A DNA stretch of 64,000 bases, from the NCBI RefSeq assembly GCF_025950235.1, contig NZ_JAPDDT010000002.1, positions 124,001-188,000 on the forward strand, written 5' to 3'. The DNA is from Luteolibacter arcticus (GTDB taxonomy: Bacteria; Verrucomicrobiota; Verrucomicrobiia; Verrucomicrobiales; Akkermansiaceae). The translations under genes and the position numbers were made by a program. Positions 9,003 through 16,842 of this stretch are shown here, one piece after another. How positions within the stretch are numbered: the stretch's first letter is position 1; each line of letters opens with the position of its first letter. The notes under the pieces were generated by a model. That model was not told the DNA's origin. It ran no database searches and was given only the letters and a program-made list of their open reading frames with translations.

Positions 9003-9150
9003 AATGTGGTACGCACTCTCCGTGTGCGGCCGAAGTGATCTTGGCAGCGGTGAAGAATTGCGTGGAGTGAGCGGGTCGATACGGGTGGCCACGAGGTCTC
9101 CGGCACCGACAGAACTGCTTCAGCCGCACCCGGAGAGTGCGGACCACATT
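9003..9150. repeat. foldback repeat A (33-bp arms, intergenic, REP-like)
   Basis: Arms 9003-9035 and 9118-9150 are inverted copies with 3 mismatches in 33 positions, separated by 82 bases. Each arm also contains its own small hairpin (CGCAC...GTGCG around CTCTCC). The element sits between the divergent starts of the CBM9-like and endonuclease genes, so it probably overlaps their promoters. The twin-palindrome design is typical of REP/BIME elements. Confidence 0.75.
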
Positions 9151-9190
9151 CCCGCGGTTGCGCCGTCCGCTGGAATTGCCACACTCGGTC

Positions 9191-10033
9191 ATGACCTTGA
9201 AAGCCTTTGCGAGCGTGGCGGTCGGACTTCTGGCGCTCGGTGTGGCGGAAGCCAAGCCGTTGCGGGTGCTCACCTACAACCTCCGCTACATCACTTCCGG
9301 CGACAAGGGCGACCGCGCGTGGACGGCCCGTCGCGATCAAGCCGCCGAACTGATCAAGCACGACGCGGCCGATATCGTGGGCATCCAGGAAGGCCTGCCG
9401 CAAATGATGAACGACCTCGCCGACCGGCTCTCGGGCTACGCGGTGATCGGCGTTGGCCGTGAGGACGGCATCGACCAGGGCGAGTATGCCGCCATCCTGG
9501 TGAAGGCGGATCGTTTCCGCGTCCAGGAGAGCGGCACCTTCTGGCTCTCCGACACGCCGGAGATCTGCAACTCCTGCACCTGGGGCAATACCGTCACGCG
9601 CATCTGCACCTGGGCGAAGCTCTACGACCGCGAGACCAAGAAGACCTTCCACTTCTTCAACACCCACCTCGACCACGCCTCGCCGGATGCGCGGCAGAAG
9701 GGAACGGAACTCATCCTCTCACGCATCGCCGCACGCAAGGCGACCGGGCCGGTCATTCTAACAGGCGACTTCAACGCGCCGGAAAATGACCCGCTCCATG
9801 CCGCCATCAAGGAGGCCGGCTTTGGCGACGTGTGGCGTTCGCTGAACGCCAACACGCCGCCGGAGGAATCGGGAACCTTCAATCAATTCACCGGCGTGAA
9901 GAACGGCTCCCGGATCGACTACATCTACGCGACGCCGGAATTGAAAGGATCGGAGTCGGGGATCATCCGCAGCTCGAAGAACGGAGTATATCCCTCCGAT
10001 CACTTTCCCATCCGGGCGACGCTGGAGATGTGA
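9191..10033 (+). CDS. secreted endonuclease/exonuclease/phosphatase-family protein
   Basis: 280 residues, beginning at an ATG that opens a signal peptide (MTLKAFASVAVGLLALGVAEAK). The EEP fold landmarks are present: RVLTYNLRY with Asn30, DIVGIQEG with catalytic Glu67, FFNTHLDHAS, LTGDFNAPEND, and the C-terminal YPSDHFPIRATL with the catalytic Asp-His pair. The family includes Mg2+-dependent nucleases and phosphodiesterases/phosphatases. The export signal argues for an extracellular or periplasmic role such as phosphate or nucleic-acid scavenging. The 3' end is convergent with the glutathione peroxidase gene, 12 bases away. The substrate cannot be read from the sequence. Confidence 0.9.
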   Translation: MTLKAFASVAVGLLALGVAEAKPLRVLTYNLRYITSGDKGDRAWTARRDQAAELIKHDAADIVGIQEGLPQMMNDLADRLSGYAVIGVGREDGIDQGEYAAILVKADRFRVQESGTFWLSDTPEICNSCTWGNTVTRICTWAKLYDRETKKTFHFFNTHLDHASPDARQKGTELILSRIAARKATGPVILTGDFNAPENDPLHAAIKEAGFGDVWRSLNANTPPEESGTFNQFTGVKNGSRIDYIYATPELKGSESGIIRSSKNGVYPSDHFPIRATLEM

Positions 10034-10045
10034 GAGCGCTTTCTG

Positions 10046-10573
10046 TCACTCCAGCGCCTTCTCGATGGCGCCGGTCACCTCGGGGCTGTCAGGCGTGGTT
10101 TTCGGCTCGAAGCGGGCGAGTGGTTTGCCGTCCTTGCCGATGAGAAACTTGCCGAAGTTCCACGTCACGTCGCCGGGGAAGGCGCCTTCCTTGCCGGTCA
10201 GCGCGGTGTAGAGCGGGTGCTGCTCCGCGCCCTTCACGTGGACCTTCTCCATCAGCGGGAAGCTGACCTCGTACTCCGCCTTGCAGAATTTCTCGATCTC
10301 CTTCTCCGTGCCGGGTTCCTGGTTGCCGAAGTCATTGCAGGGAAAACCGAGCACCACGAAGTCCTTGCTACGATACTTGTCGTAGATCGCCTCGAGCGCC
10401 GTGTACTGCTTCGTGAGGCCGCACTTCGAGGCGGTGTTCACGACCAGCACCACCTTGCCCTTGTAGTCGGCGAGGGACTTGTCCTTGCCATCGATGGTCT
10501 TGAACGGGATGGCAGCCAGATCCGCCGCGGCGGCGGTGGCAACAACGACAAGTGAAACGAGGAGCGATCTCAT
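10046..10573 (-). CDS. glutathione peroxidase-type thiol peroxidase, exported
   Basis: 175 residues. An N-terminal signal-like segment MRSLLVSLVVVATAAAADL suggests export, which is unusual since many bacterial GPx are cytoplasmic. The catalytic tetrad is intact: Cys51 in NTASKCGLT (Cys, not selenocysteine), Gln85 in FGNQEPG, and Trp138-Asn139 in TWNFGKFLI. A second Cys (Cys79 in GFPCNDFG) and Cys97 could serve as resolving cysteines, suggesting thioredoxin as the electron donor. It reduces H2O2 or lipid hydroperoxides. The alanine racemase gene lies 34 bases upstream on the same strand. The nearby OxyR-catalase module points to a shared oxidative-stress theme, though no OxyR site was identified here. 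Confidence 0.93.
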   Translation of the reverse strand: MRSLLVSLVVVATAAAADLAAIPFKTIDGKDKSLADYKGKVVLVVNTASKCGLTKQYTALEAIYDKYRSKDFVVLGFPCNDFGNQEPGTEKEIEKFCKAEYEVSFPLMEKVHVKGAEQHPLYTALTGKEGAFPGDVTWNFGKFLIGKDGKPLARFEPKTTPDSPEVTGAIEKALE

Positions 10574-10607
10574 GGTGCCGCCAGCATCCGTCGGCGGAGG
10601 CGATGGC

Positions 10608-11741
10608 TCAACGATAAACCCGCACCACCCGCGGGGTGATGCCGGTGAGGATCTCCCAGCAGATGGTCCCGGCCTTCGCCGCCACCTCGTCCACGCGGAT
10701 GTTCGGGCCGAACATTTCCACCTCATCGCCCTCGGCCACGTCGCTGCCGGTCACGTCGATCATGAGCTGGTCCATGGTCACGCGGCCCAGCATCGGGAAG
10801 CGTTCTCCTCGGATGAAAGCTTCCGCCCCGTTTCCTGAAACGGCGCGCGGGTAGCCATCGCCGTAGCCGATGCCGACGGTGGCGACGCGGGTGGGCTTGG
10901 TGGTCACGAAGGCGCGACCATACGACACGCCGTGACCGGCCGGCAGCGTGCGGACCAGGGTGACGCGCGATTTCAGGCTCATCACGTTCCGCAGTTTCTC
11001 CTCATGGCCCGGCAGCGGCGAGATGCCATAGAGCATCAGCCCCGGGCGGGCGAGATTGCAGCATTCGCGGTCGTAGCCGAGCAGGCCCGCGCTATTGGAA
11101 AGATGCCGCCAGCGGAACCGCTCCGGCCCGCCGAGCGAATCGATGATGCCGACGTAGCGGGCGATCTGGGAGCGCGTGAATTCCTCGTCCTCATCGGCGG
11201 ATGGCAGGTGCGAGCCGATGCCTTCGATTTCCAAGTTCGGCAGCTTCTCAAGCTCCATCAGGATCTCCGGCAAACCCTCCGCGACGAAACCGCCACGACC
11301 CATCCCGCTGTCCACGGCCAGATGGACCTTCAAGCGACTGCCATGGGCTCGCGCCAAGGCGTCGAACTCGCGCGCTTCATCCAGCGAGGAAAGACAGGGC
11401 GTCCAGCCGCGGCCGACAATCTCCGCACGCTCTTGCGACCAGGTGGCGCCGAGCAAATAGATCCGCGTGGTCACGCCCGCATCGGCGATGCGGCGGGCCT
11501 CACCGACATTGGCGACGCCGAAAAACTCGATGTCCTCCGCGGCAAGGCTGCGCGCCACGTCTTCCAGCCCGTGACCGTAGGCCCCGGCCTTCACCACGGC
11601 CATCACGGCACAGCCGGCGACCTCGCGGGCGGTGCGGAGGTTGTGGCGCAGGGCGGAAAGATCGATCTCCGCCCAGGATCGAGGCGGCGAAGGCAGCGGG
11701 TTCACGCGGGCGAGGAAAGCGGGGGCTTTTGGTATGGGCAA
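10608..11741 (-). CDS. alr: alanine racemase
   Basis: 377 residues, the family length. It interconverts L- and D-alanine with PLP to feed peptidoglycan synthesis. The PLP-lysine is Lys51 in VVKAGAYGHG and the second catalytic base is Tyr274 in GVSYGRAF. Other family segments are LAVDSGMGRGG, SNSAGLL, ARPGLMLYGISP, GIGYGDGYPR and MDQLMIDVT. The residue two after the lysine is Gly, where the family normally has Asn or Asp (KA[DN]xYGHG). The enzyme still looks intact. The gene starts 9 bases before a small membrane-protein gene ends, on the same strand, and GPx follows downstream. The N-terminal ~20 residues are a short extension before the barrel begins at SWAEIDLSALRHN. Confidence 0.95.
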   Translation of the reverse strand: MPIPKAPAFLARVNPLPSPPRSWAEIDLSALRHNLRTAREVAGCAVMAVVKAGAYGHGLEDVARSLAAEDIEFFGVANVGEARRIADAGVTTRIYLLGATWSQERAEIVGRGWTPCLSSLDEAREFDALARAHGSRLKVHLAVDSGMGRGGFVAEGLPEILMELEKLPNLEIEGIGSHLPSADEDEEFTRSQIARYVGIIDSLGGPERFRWRHLSNSAGLLGYDRECCNLARPGLMLYGISPLPGHEEKLRNVMSLKSRVTLVRTLPAGHGVSYGRAFVTTKPTRVATVGIGYGDGYPRAVSGNGAEAFIRGERFPMLGRVTMDQLMIDVTGSDVAEGDEVEMFGPNIRVDEVAAKAGTICWEILTGITPRVVRVYR

Positions 11742-11750
11742 GACTCGCCT

Positions 11751-12116
11751 TCAGAACATCGATTCAATCGAGATCACGGCGAAAAATCCAATGAAGGGCA
11801 CCAGGATGAACTGGCAGATCAGAATGGTTACGGTAGCCAGCAGAAACCTTCGCATGCGGTTTTCCGCCTCATGCTTTGCAGCCAGGAGCCAGCCGCCGTA
11901 GCAGCAGCAGGCGATCACGAAAATTCCGAATGCAGACCACACCGCAAATCGGGGAACTGCGAGACCGCCAAACGTCAAGCCGTACTCGAAAGCATCCATT
12001 GCTGCTCCCGCCGTGAAACCAGGAACCACCACGCACAAGCCGATCAGGAAGGATTCGGAACGTTCGGATCCTGATGGCGGATGCGCGGGTTGATCCGGTT
12101 CAAGCGATGGCGACAT
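11751..12116 (-). CDS. small membrane protein, unknown function
   Basis: 121 residues from ATG 12116. After a polar N-terminus there are three to four predicted membrane helices (FLIGLCVVVPGFTAGAAM, FAVWSAFGIFVIACCCYGGWLLA, FLLATVTILICQFILVPFIGFFAV), with a basic loop KHEAENRMRR before the last. Layout and the end (QFILVPFIGFFAV) resemble the protein at 12691-13059 (QIFVAPMMGWFVV), so the two are probably paralogs. It lies 9 bases upstream of alr on the same strand and may be cotranscribed. I do not recognise the family. Confidence 0.6.
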   Translation of the reverse strand: MSPSLEPDQPAHPPSGSERSESFLIGLCVVVPGFTAGAAMDAFEYGLTFGGLAVPRFAVWSAFGIFVIACCCYGGWLLAAKHEAENRMRRFLLATVTILICQFILVPFIGFFAVISIESMF

Positions 12117-12274
12117 GAGATAGGTGGAAGTCAAAGGTCGCCGGAAAGCGAGGGCGGACGAGCTGGGCAAGAGTAGCTGCGGAAACATTCAGCGTCTCTG
12201 ACACCAGTCCATGATCTCCCTCCCCATCCGAGCAATTCGGAAAAATTTCACCCCAAACCGGGGACTTGATCCTA

Positions 12275-12288
12275 CGGTCATATGACCG
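12275..12288. promoter_or_regulatory. perfect 14-bp palindrome, probable operator
   Basis: CGGTCATATGACCG is a perfect palindrome 12 bases before the winged-helix gene. The half-site ACGGTCATGA recurs over the start codon itself (12295-12304). This arrangement would suit autoregulation by the winged-helix protein. The match is seen directly; binding is inference. Confidence 0.5.
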
Positions 12289-12300
12289 ACTTTAACGGTC

Positions 12301-12654
12301 ATGATCTCCACCGCGTTGCAGGACTTGTTTGGTGGAAAGGCGGCAGAGGCGGTGCTTCTTTCGATTTTCCATCATGGGGACGCCTACGGACGGGCAGTAG
12401 CACGGGATTTTGGGGTGTCACTGGATGGCGTCCAGCGGCAACTCGATCGCTTCGAGCGTGCCGGAGCGCTGGTCTGCAAGCATCAGGGGCGCACGCTGGT
12501 CTATAGTTGGGATCCAAAATCCCGGATGGCGGCGCGTCTTCGGGATCTCACGGGGGTGGTCTATGACGGCTTGGAGGCGGAGGTGAAGGAGCAGTTGTTC
12601 GCCGAACGGCGGCAACCCCGTGCCAAGGACAAGCCGGAGATCCGGCAGCGATAG
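12301..12654 (+). CDS. winged-helix DNA-binding protein (ArsR/MarR-like)
   Basis: 117 residues. The first 75 form a winged helix: AEAVLLSIFHHGDAYGRAVARDFGVSLDGVQRQLDRFERAGALVCKHQGRTLVYSWDPKS, where the recognition helix is SLDGVQRQLDRFERAG and the wing is GRTLVYSW. No metal-binding Cys/His cluster is visible, so it is not a classical metal-sensing ArsR. Proteins of this type often sit beside nucleotidyltransferase genes; none is present here. A palindromic operator candidate lies immediately upstream and the halogenase cluster is convergent downstream. The target is unknown. Confidence 0.75.
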   Translation: MISTALQDLFGGKAAEAVLLSIFHHGDAYGRAVARDFGVSLDGVQRQLDRFERAGALVCKHQGRTLVYSWDPKSRMAARLRDLTGVVYDGLEAEVKEQLFAERRQPRAKDKPEIRQR

Positions 12655-12690
12655 GAAGCCATGCGGGTCGCTCCGACAACCGCGGCGCGA

Positions 12691-13059
12691 TCACCGACCG
12701 AAGATCAAATAGACCACGAACCAGCCCATCATTGGAGCCACGAATATCTGCGCGAGGATGAAGAGCAGCGCGAGCTTCACCACCCGCCGTGCAAACCGTT
12801 CCTGGCCCGATTTGCCGGCATGGATGACGGCTGCGAATCCGGCGCAGCCGAGAAGCACCGTGGCAATCAGCCCCCAAAGGATGATCGAATACCAGACGGG
12901 TTCCGGGGGCCTGAAGAGGCTCCAGAACCATTGGAGGTAGGCGGTGAGGAATAGCCCGGTCGCGATGCCCGGCGTGACCCAGCAGAGCCACATCATGATG
13001 ACCTCGCCGCGGGTGTAGGGCGCGGCGCGGCCGGGTGGCATCGGCTGGGGTTCGTTCAC
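12691..13059 (-). CDS. small membrane protein closing the halogenase transcription unit
   Basis: 122 residues from a GTG at 13059 that overlaps the stop of the degenerate halogenase by 4 bases (GTGA); an internal ATG seven codons on is possible. Three membrane helices are visible (MMWLCWVTPGIATGLFL, VWYSIILWGLIATVLLGCAGFAAVI, LALLFILAQIFVAPMMGWFVVYLIF), with a basic loop KSGQERFARRVVK. It resembles the small membrane protein at 11751-12116. Tight coupling to the halogenase pair suggests a shared function, for example anchoring or transport of a product; that is inference. The family is not recognised. Confidence 0.65.
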   Translation of the reverse strand: MNEPQPMPPGRAAPYTRGEVIMMWLCWVTPGIATGLFLTAYLQWFWSLFRPPEPVWYSIILWGLIATVLLGCAGFAAVIHAGKSGQERFARRVVKLALLFILAQIFVAPMMGWFVVYLIFGR

Positions 13060-14549
13060 GGCAGCGGCACCCGCGGAGCCGGCTTCACGGCATTCCGCGC
13101 TGCGCCGAGGCAGAGTTCCGCATGCACGGCCTGGCGGGCCATCTGGCGACGTTGCTCGCAGTGGGAATCCCACACCTTTTGCTCCATGGCCGGGATTTCC
13201 GGATGGCTGCGGAAGGACACGCCGAGGCCTAACAGCGCTGCCAGCCATGCCTCGAGCCCGACGACGCCGGGCCATGCGGGCATTGCATTCGCCAAGAGAG
13301 GCGAGGGGCCGATGCTCTGGAAAAGGTCCACGAACTCGGCGAAATCTCCCGCCCCGGTTTCGCGAGCCGCCTTCCAAAAATCCGAGGTGCCCGCCGAGTT
13401 GAAACGGTAGTGGATGGCGTGGAAGTCGCGGGTCTCATCCCATGCCTGGGCGGCCACGTGGTTGTAGAGTTCGCGGCTGCGGTCGCCGGGCATGCCATCG
13501 TTCTCCACGAGGATGCGGACCAGCCACTGGACGTGGCGGATCAGGTGGACAAGCCGGAGCGACGACAGCGGTTCGGCGAAGCCATTCGCATCGCCCACCG
13601 CCACGACATTGCCGGTCCATGGGGCGGTGCGTCGCCCGCAATTCCACGTCTGCACCTGCGGGACCAGCGACGGGTCGCCGGCCTTGGCGACGAGTTCGGC
13701 GCAGGCCTGGTCGTCGCTGGTGAAATCCGGATTCCACGCGGTGCCGAGACCGACCGAGTCATCGTGCTCGACGCGCCAGCGCCAGCCGCTTTCGAGGGTT
13801 TCGAGCGTGGTGAAGGGGCGGATCGGCTCGCTGCCGCGGCGGCGCAGCACGGTGGCGGCGCGGGTGCAGGGCAGGTCGTAGCCGGTCCACGCGGTATTGC
13901 CGGCGAGCGTGGCGAGCAGCGCGTCGCTGCCAGTAGCATCGAGATAGAGGTCGGCGGTCAGAGATCCGCCGCCTTCAAGTTGAAGCGTGTCCGGATCGCG
14001 GGTGAAGCCGGTGATCTTGCCCTCGCGAATCATCACGCCGGCGACGCGGCAGGCGCGCAGCAGCATGCCATTAAGGGACTCGGTCTTGAAGGTGAGGCCG
14101 GTGATGTGTTCGAGCGGCTTGAAGGCATTCGTTCCATCGCGCGGGAAGAGTTTTCCCGCGGCCATCAGCGCGGCGCCCGGCGACGAGGCATCGAGGCCTT
14201 TCTCCGCGGCGAGGAATCCGGGCACCGTCTGGAATCCAGACAGGCCATTGGCGAAGGGCGCGTCAAAGGAGCGGAAGAACGAGCCGCTCGCACCCCACAG
14301 GCACTTGAAGCCGAGCGTCCACACCGGCCGCCCTTGCAGATGGACTTCCGGCCCCTGGAGGCCGACGCCGTGGACGAGGTGCTGAAGTACGGAAGGCACC
14401 GTACTTTCCCCGGCGGGATCGCCCGCGGCGGCCTGCGGATCGCGCACGAGGGTGACGGGCAAGTTGGGCAGCGCGCGCTTGATCGAGACAGCGGCAAGCA
14501 GCGCATCGGTGCCGGAGCCGGCGACCACGAGATTACGGAGAGGGTTCAT
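13056..14549 (-). CDS. flavin-dependent halogenase homolog with catalytic residues lost
   Basis: 497 residues, full length for the tryptophan-halogenase family, and clearly homologous along its length to the protein encoded at 14568-16088. Three key sites are degenerate. The N-terminal flavin motif is GSGTDA instead of GxGxxG. The position of the catalytic Lys (PrnA Lys79) is Thr78 in VWTLGF. The position of the catalytic Glu (PrnA Glu346, in EPLES) is Ser329 in AEPLSSL. The WxWx motif is WRWRVEH rather than WxWxIP. The frame is uninterrupted over 1.5 kb, so it is maintained as a protein and is not a pseudogene. It starts 18 bases after the intact partner and overlaps the membrane-protein gene. 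A non-catalytic partner or binding role is inference. Confidence 0.85.
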   Translation of the reverse strand: MNPLRNLVVAGSGTDALLAAVSIKRALPNLPVTLVRDPQAAAGDPAGESTVPSVLQHLVHGVGLQGPEVHLQGRPVWTLGFKCLWGASGSFFRSFDAPFANGLSGFQTVPGFLAAEKGLDASSPGAALMAAGKLFPRDGTNAFKPLEHITGLTFKTESLNGMLLRACRVAGVMIREGKITGFTRDPDTLQLEGGGSLTADLYLDATGSDALLATLAGNTAWTGYDLPCTRAATVLRRRGSEPIRPFTTLETLESGWRWRVEHDDSVGLGTAWNPDFTSDDQACAELVAKAGDPSLVPQVQTWNCGRRTAPWTGNVVAVGDANGFAEPLSSLRLVHLIRHVQWLVRILVENDGMPGDRSRELYNHVAAQAWDETRDFHAIHYRFNSAGTSDFWKAARETGAGDFAEFVDLFQSIGPSPLLANAMPAWPGVVGLEAWLAALLGLGVSFRSHPEIPAMEQKVWDSHCEQRRQMARQAVHAELCLGAARNAVKPAPRVPLP

Positions 14550-14567
14550 GGGAAAATCGGGTTCTTT

Positions 14568-16088
14568 TCAGGTCCACTGCCAGCCGTTCTTGCGGATCGC
14601 ATCGAGCGCATCGCGGACGGAGACGCCGCCCTTGGCCACGTTGGCGAGTTTCTGGCGCTGGCGGTCGAAGGCCTCGCGCTCCTCGGGGATGGCGAGGTGC
14701 ACCCTTTGATAGGGCACCTGCATGCCGACGAGCATGGCGAGGAAACCTTCCACGCCATAGATGTTCGGGCGGTTCGGAATGGCGTGGACGAGCAACGTCG
14801 GGCTCGGGCCAACCTCGCGGTAGAGGCGGTAGAGTTCCTCGTAGTTGCCGAGGCTGGTTTCGTTCCGGCAGTGGTTCCAGAAGGGCGTCGAGAGGCGGGT
14901 GTTGAACTTGTAGTGGAAGGCGAGGAAGTCGCGGATCTCGTCCCACGCGATGCCGACGATGCGGTTGTAGCTCGTCTTCATCGCATCGTCCGGCTGGCCG
15001 CCGGTGAGATTCAGCGACTCGACCAGCCAGCGGCACTCGTAGATGATCTGGGCGAGTGCGGTGGCTTCCAGCGGCTCGACGAAACCGGAGGCATTGCCCA
15101 CGGCCACGACGTTGCCGACCCAGTTCCGCTCGTAGCGGCCGCTGCGGAATTTCACCACGCGTGGCTCGGCAGTGATCTTCGGATTCTTGGCGAGCAGCTC
15201 GGCCTTCGCGTCGTCGTCGGAGACGAAATCGCTGCCATAGACGTAGCCGCGGTTGATGAAGGTCTCGTGCTCGATCTGCCAGCACCAGCCGTTGTCCATC
15301 GTCTCGGCGGTGGTGAAGGGCAGGATCGGCTCGTCGGTGCGGTCCCAACCGGCGATCACCGCGCGGTCGCAGAACAGGCCGCCGGCGAAGCTCTTGAAGG
15401 GCTCGTTGAGCGCCTTGCCGATCAGCTCGGCGCGGAAGCCCGAGGCATCGACGTAGAGATCGGCGGTGCGGCTGCCGCTGTTCTTGAAATGGAGCGCCGC
15501 GACCTCGCCGCCAGCCATTTCCACGCGGTCCAGCGTGTCGTCCTCGATCGTCACGCCGCTGCGCGCGGCGATCGCTTCGAGGCAGGTGACGAGCCGGTGG
15601 TTCTCGATGTGGAAGGCATACTGGCCCTTGATCACGGGGCGATTGAGCGGGCCGGTGGTGAAGGCTTTGCCCTGCAGCATCAGCGCGCCGGCCTGCGATA
15701 GGTCGCGGCAGTCGCCCACGGAGTAGAAGCCGGTCGCCTTGCGCGTGCCGGGGAACTGCTGGTCGTATTGGAACTCGAAGTCGTAGAAGAATTCGTCCCG
15801 CGGTCCCCACAGGAAGCGGATCCCTTGTTTCCACGTCGGCTGCGCTTCGCGGTAGAACTCCTCCTTGGAAATCCCGAGCGTGTCGAAGAGGTGCGAGGGA
15901 AACACCGCGGTGGTCCCTTCCCCCACGCCGATCACGCCGATCTCCGAGCTGCGCACCAGCGTGACTTCCAGCGCCGGCATCAGGCGCTTCAGCGTGAGCG
16001 CTGCGAGCAGACCGGCACTGCCGCCGCCAAGCACCAGCACGCGACGGATCGCCGGGGAACTTCCTTCCGATTCAGAAAATGAGACCAT
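14568..16088 (-). CDS. flavin-dependent (tryptophan-type) halogenase
   Basis: 506 residues. FADH2-dependent halogenases chlorinate or brominate aromatic rings such as indoles. Seen here: FAD motif GGGSAG (21-26), GVGEGT (54-59) at the flavin/chloride loop, Lys87 in TWKQGIRF matching the HOCl-relaying Lys79 of PrnA, Glu341 in FVEPLEATA matching Glu346, and the WxWx motif as WCWQIEH, where classical enzymes have WxWxIP. The substrate-side segment is diverged, so the substrate cannot be predicted and may not be free tryptophan. The gene lies 63 bases downstream of a sigma-factor gene and 18 bases upstream of a degenerate paralog. No flavin reductase, NRPS or PKS gene is nearby. Confidence 0.85.
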   Translation of the reverse strand: MVSFSESEGSSPAIRRVLVLGGGSAGLLAALTLKRLMPALEVTLVRSSEIGVIGVGEGTTAVFPSHLFDTLGISKEEFYREAQPTWKQGIRFLWGPRDEFFYDFEFQYDQQFPGTRKATGFYSVGDCRDLSQAGALMLQGKAFTTGPLNRPVIKGQYAFHIENHRLVTCLEAIAARSGVTIEDDTLDRVEMAGGEVAALHFKNSGSRTADLYVDASGFRAELIGKALNEPFKSFAGGLFCDRAVIAGWDRTDEPILPFTTAETMDNGWCWQIEHETFINRGYVYGSDFVSDDDAKAELLAKNPKITAEPRVVKFRSGRYERNWVGNVVAVGNASGFVEPLEATALAQIIYECRWLVESLNLTGGQPDDAMKTSYNRIVGIAWDEIRDFLAFHYKFNTRLSTPFWNHCRNETSLGNYEELYRLYREVGPSPTLLVHAIPNRPNIYGVEGFLAMLVGMQVPYQRVHLAIPEEREAFDRQRQKLANVAKGGVSVRDALDAIRKNGWQWT

Positions 16089-16151
16089 GGTCAGGGCACT
16101 ATGCCAGCGAATGGCGGGCGGGGTGGCAAGGGGGAAGGTGAAGAACCACGG

Positions 16152-16838
16152 TTACCGCACCCACACCTCCACAAGGTGGCGGAATTCCCCCTCGACCTCC
16201 GCCGGCTCCACGGTGGCGGCGATTTCGTCGCGCACCCGTTGGCGGAAGCGCTGGCGCAGCCGGTGGATGGCGACCTTCAAGGCCGCCGGAGACAGCCCCA
16301 AGGCCAGCCCGGCCTCAGCCGCGTCACCCTGCATGCCGCCGTCGAGCCACGGCCGCAGCGTGTCGAAAGGCAGGCGCTTGCCGGATTTTTCCATCTCATC
16401 GCCGAGGGCCTCCAGCGCGCGGCGGATCAGGGCCAGCGCCCACGCCCGGTCGAATTCCTGCTCCCACTCGGCGGAAATCCCGCAGTCCGCGGCGTCATCG
16501 ACGGCCACCATTTCCACGCCGCCGCCTCGTTTCGCGGCGGCTTCGCGCTGTCGCTGGTGGGAGAGGAAATGCTTCACGGCAGCCAGCAGGTAGCTGCGGA
16601 AGCGGCCCTTGCCGGGATCCGCGGCACCCAAGGTCTCGCGACCTAACAGATCCTCGAAGAAGCCATGGGCGAGGTCCTCGGCGCGGTGATCGTCCGCGCA
16701 CCAGCGGCGGGTGAACTGCACCACGGGCTCATAGTAGATCTCACACAGTTCCGACAGCGCCACCCGCGCCTCGTCCCCGCGACCCTGGGCGCGGCGGACG
16801 AGGGTCCAGCGGGTGGAGTGAAATCCTGGGGAACTCAT
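16152..16838 (-). CDS. ECF-like sigma-70 family RNA polymerase sigma factor
   Basis: 228 residues. Region 2 spans about 25-90 (ALSELCEIYYEPVVQFTRRWCADDHRAEDLAHGFFEDLL ... GRFRSYLLAAVKHFLSHQRQ). Region 4 is near the C-terminus (GDAAEAGLALGLSPAALKVAIHRLRQRFRQRVRDEI). The N-terminal FHSTRWTLVRRAQ is typical of the sigma factors found beside Ser/Thr kinases in Verrucomicrobia and Planctomycetes. It starts 4 bases after the stop of the kinase gene upstream, so both are surely cotranscribed. The kinase may phosphorylate it in place of an anti-sigma factor; that is inference. The halogenase genes follow on the same strand. Confidence 0.88.
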   Translation of the reverse strand: MSSPGFHSTRWTLVRRAQGRGDEARVALSELCEIYYEPVVQFTRRWCADDHRAEDLAHGFFEDLLGRETLGAADPGKGRFRSYLLAAVKHFLSHQRQREAAAKRGGGVEMVAVDDAADCGISAEWEQEFDRAWALALIRRALEALGDEMEKSGKRLPFDTLRPWLDGGMQGDAAEAGLALGLSPAALKVAIHRLRQRFRQRVRDEIAATVEPAEVEGEFRHLVEVWVR

Positions 16839-16842
16839 CGGG

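Noticed and set aside
8964..9092. Longer N-terminus of the CBM9-like protein (start at 9092)
   Set aside because: The extension runs through foldback repeat A and would hide an obvious signal peptide beginning at 8963.
13410..15701. Very long open frame (about 763 codons) on the plus strand opposite the two halogenase genes
   Set aside because: It lies fully antisense to two recognised proteins. Its translation is rich in Ala/Gly/Arg without any family motif, as expected for the complementary frame of GC-rich coding DNA.
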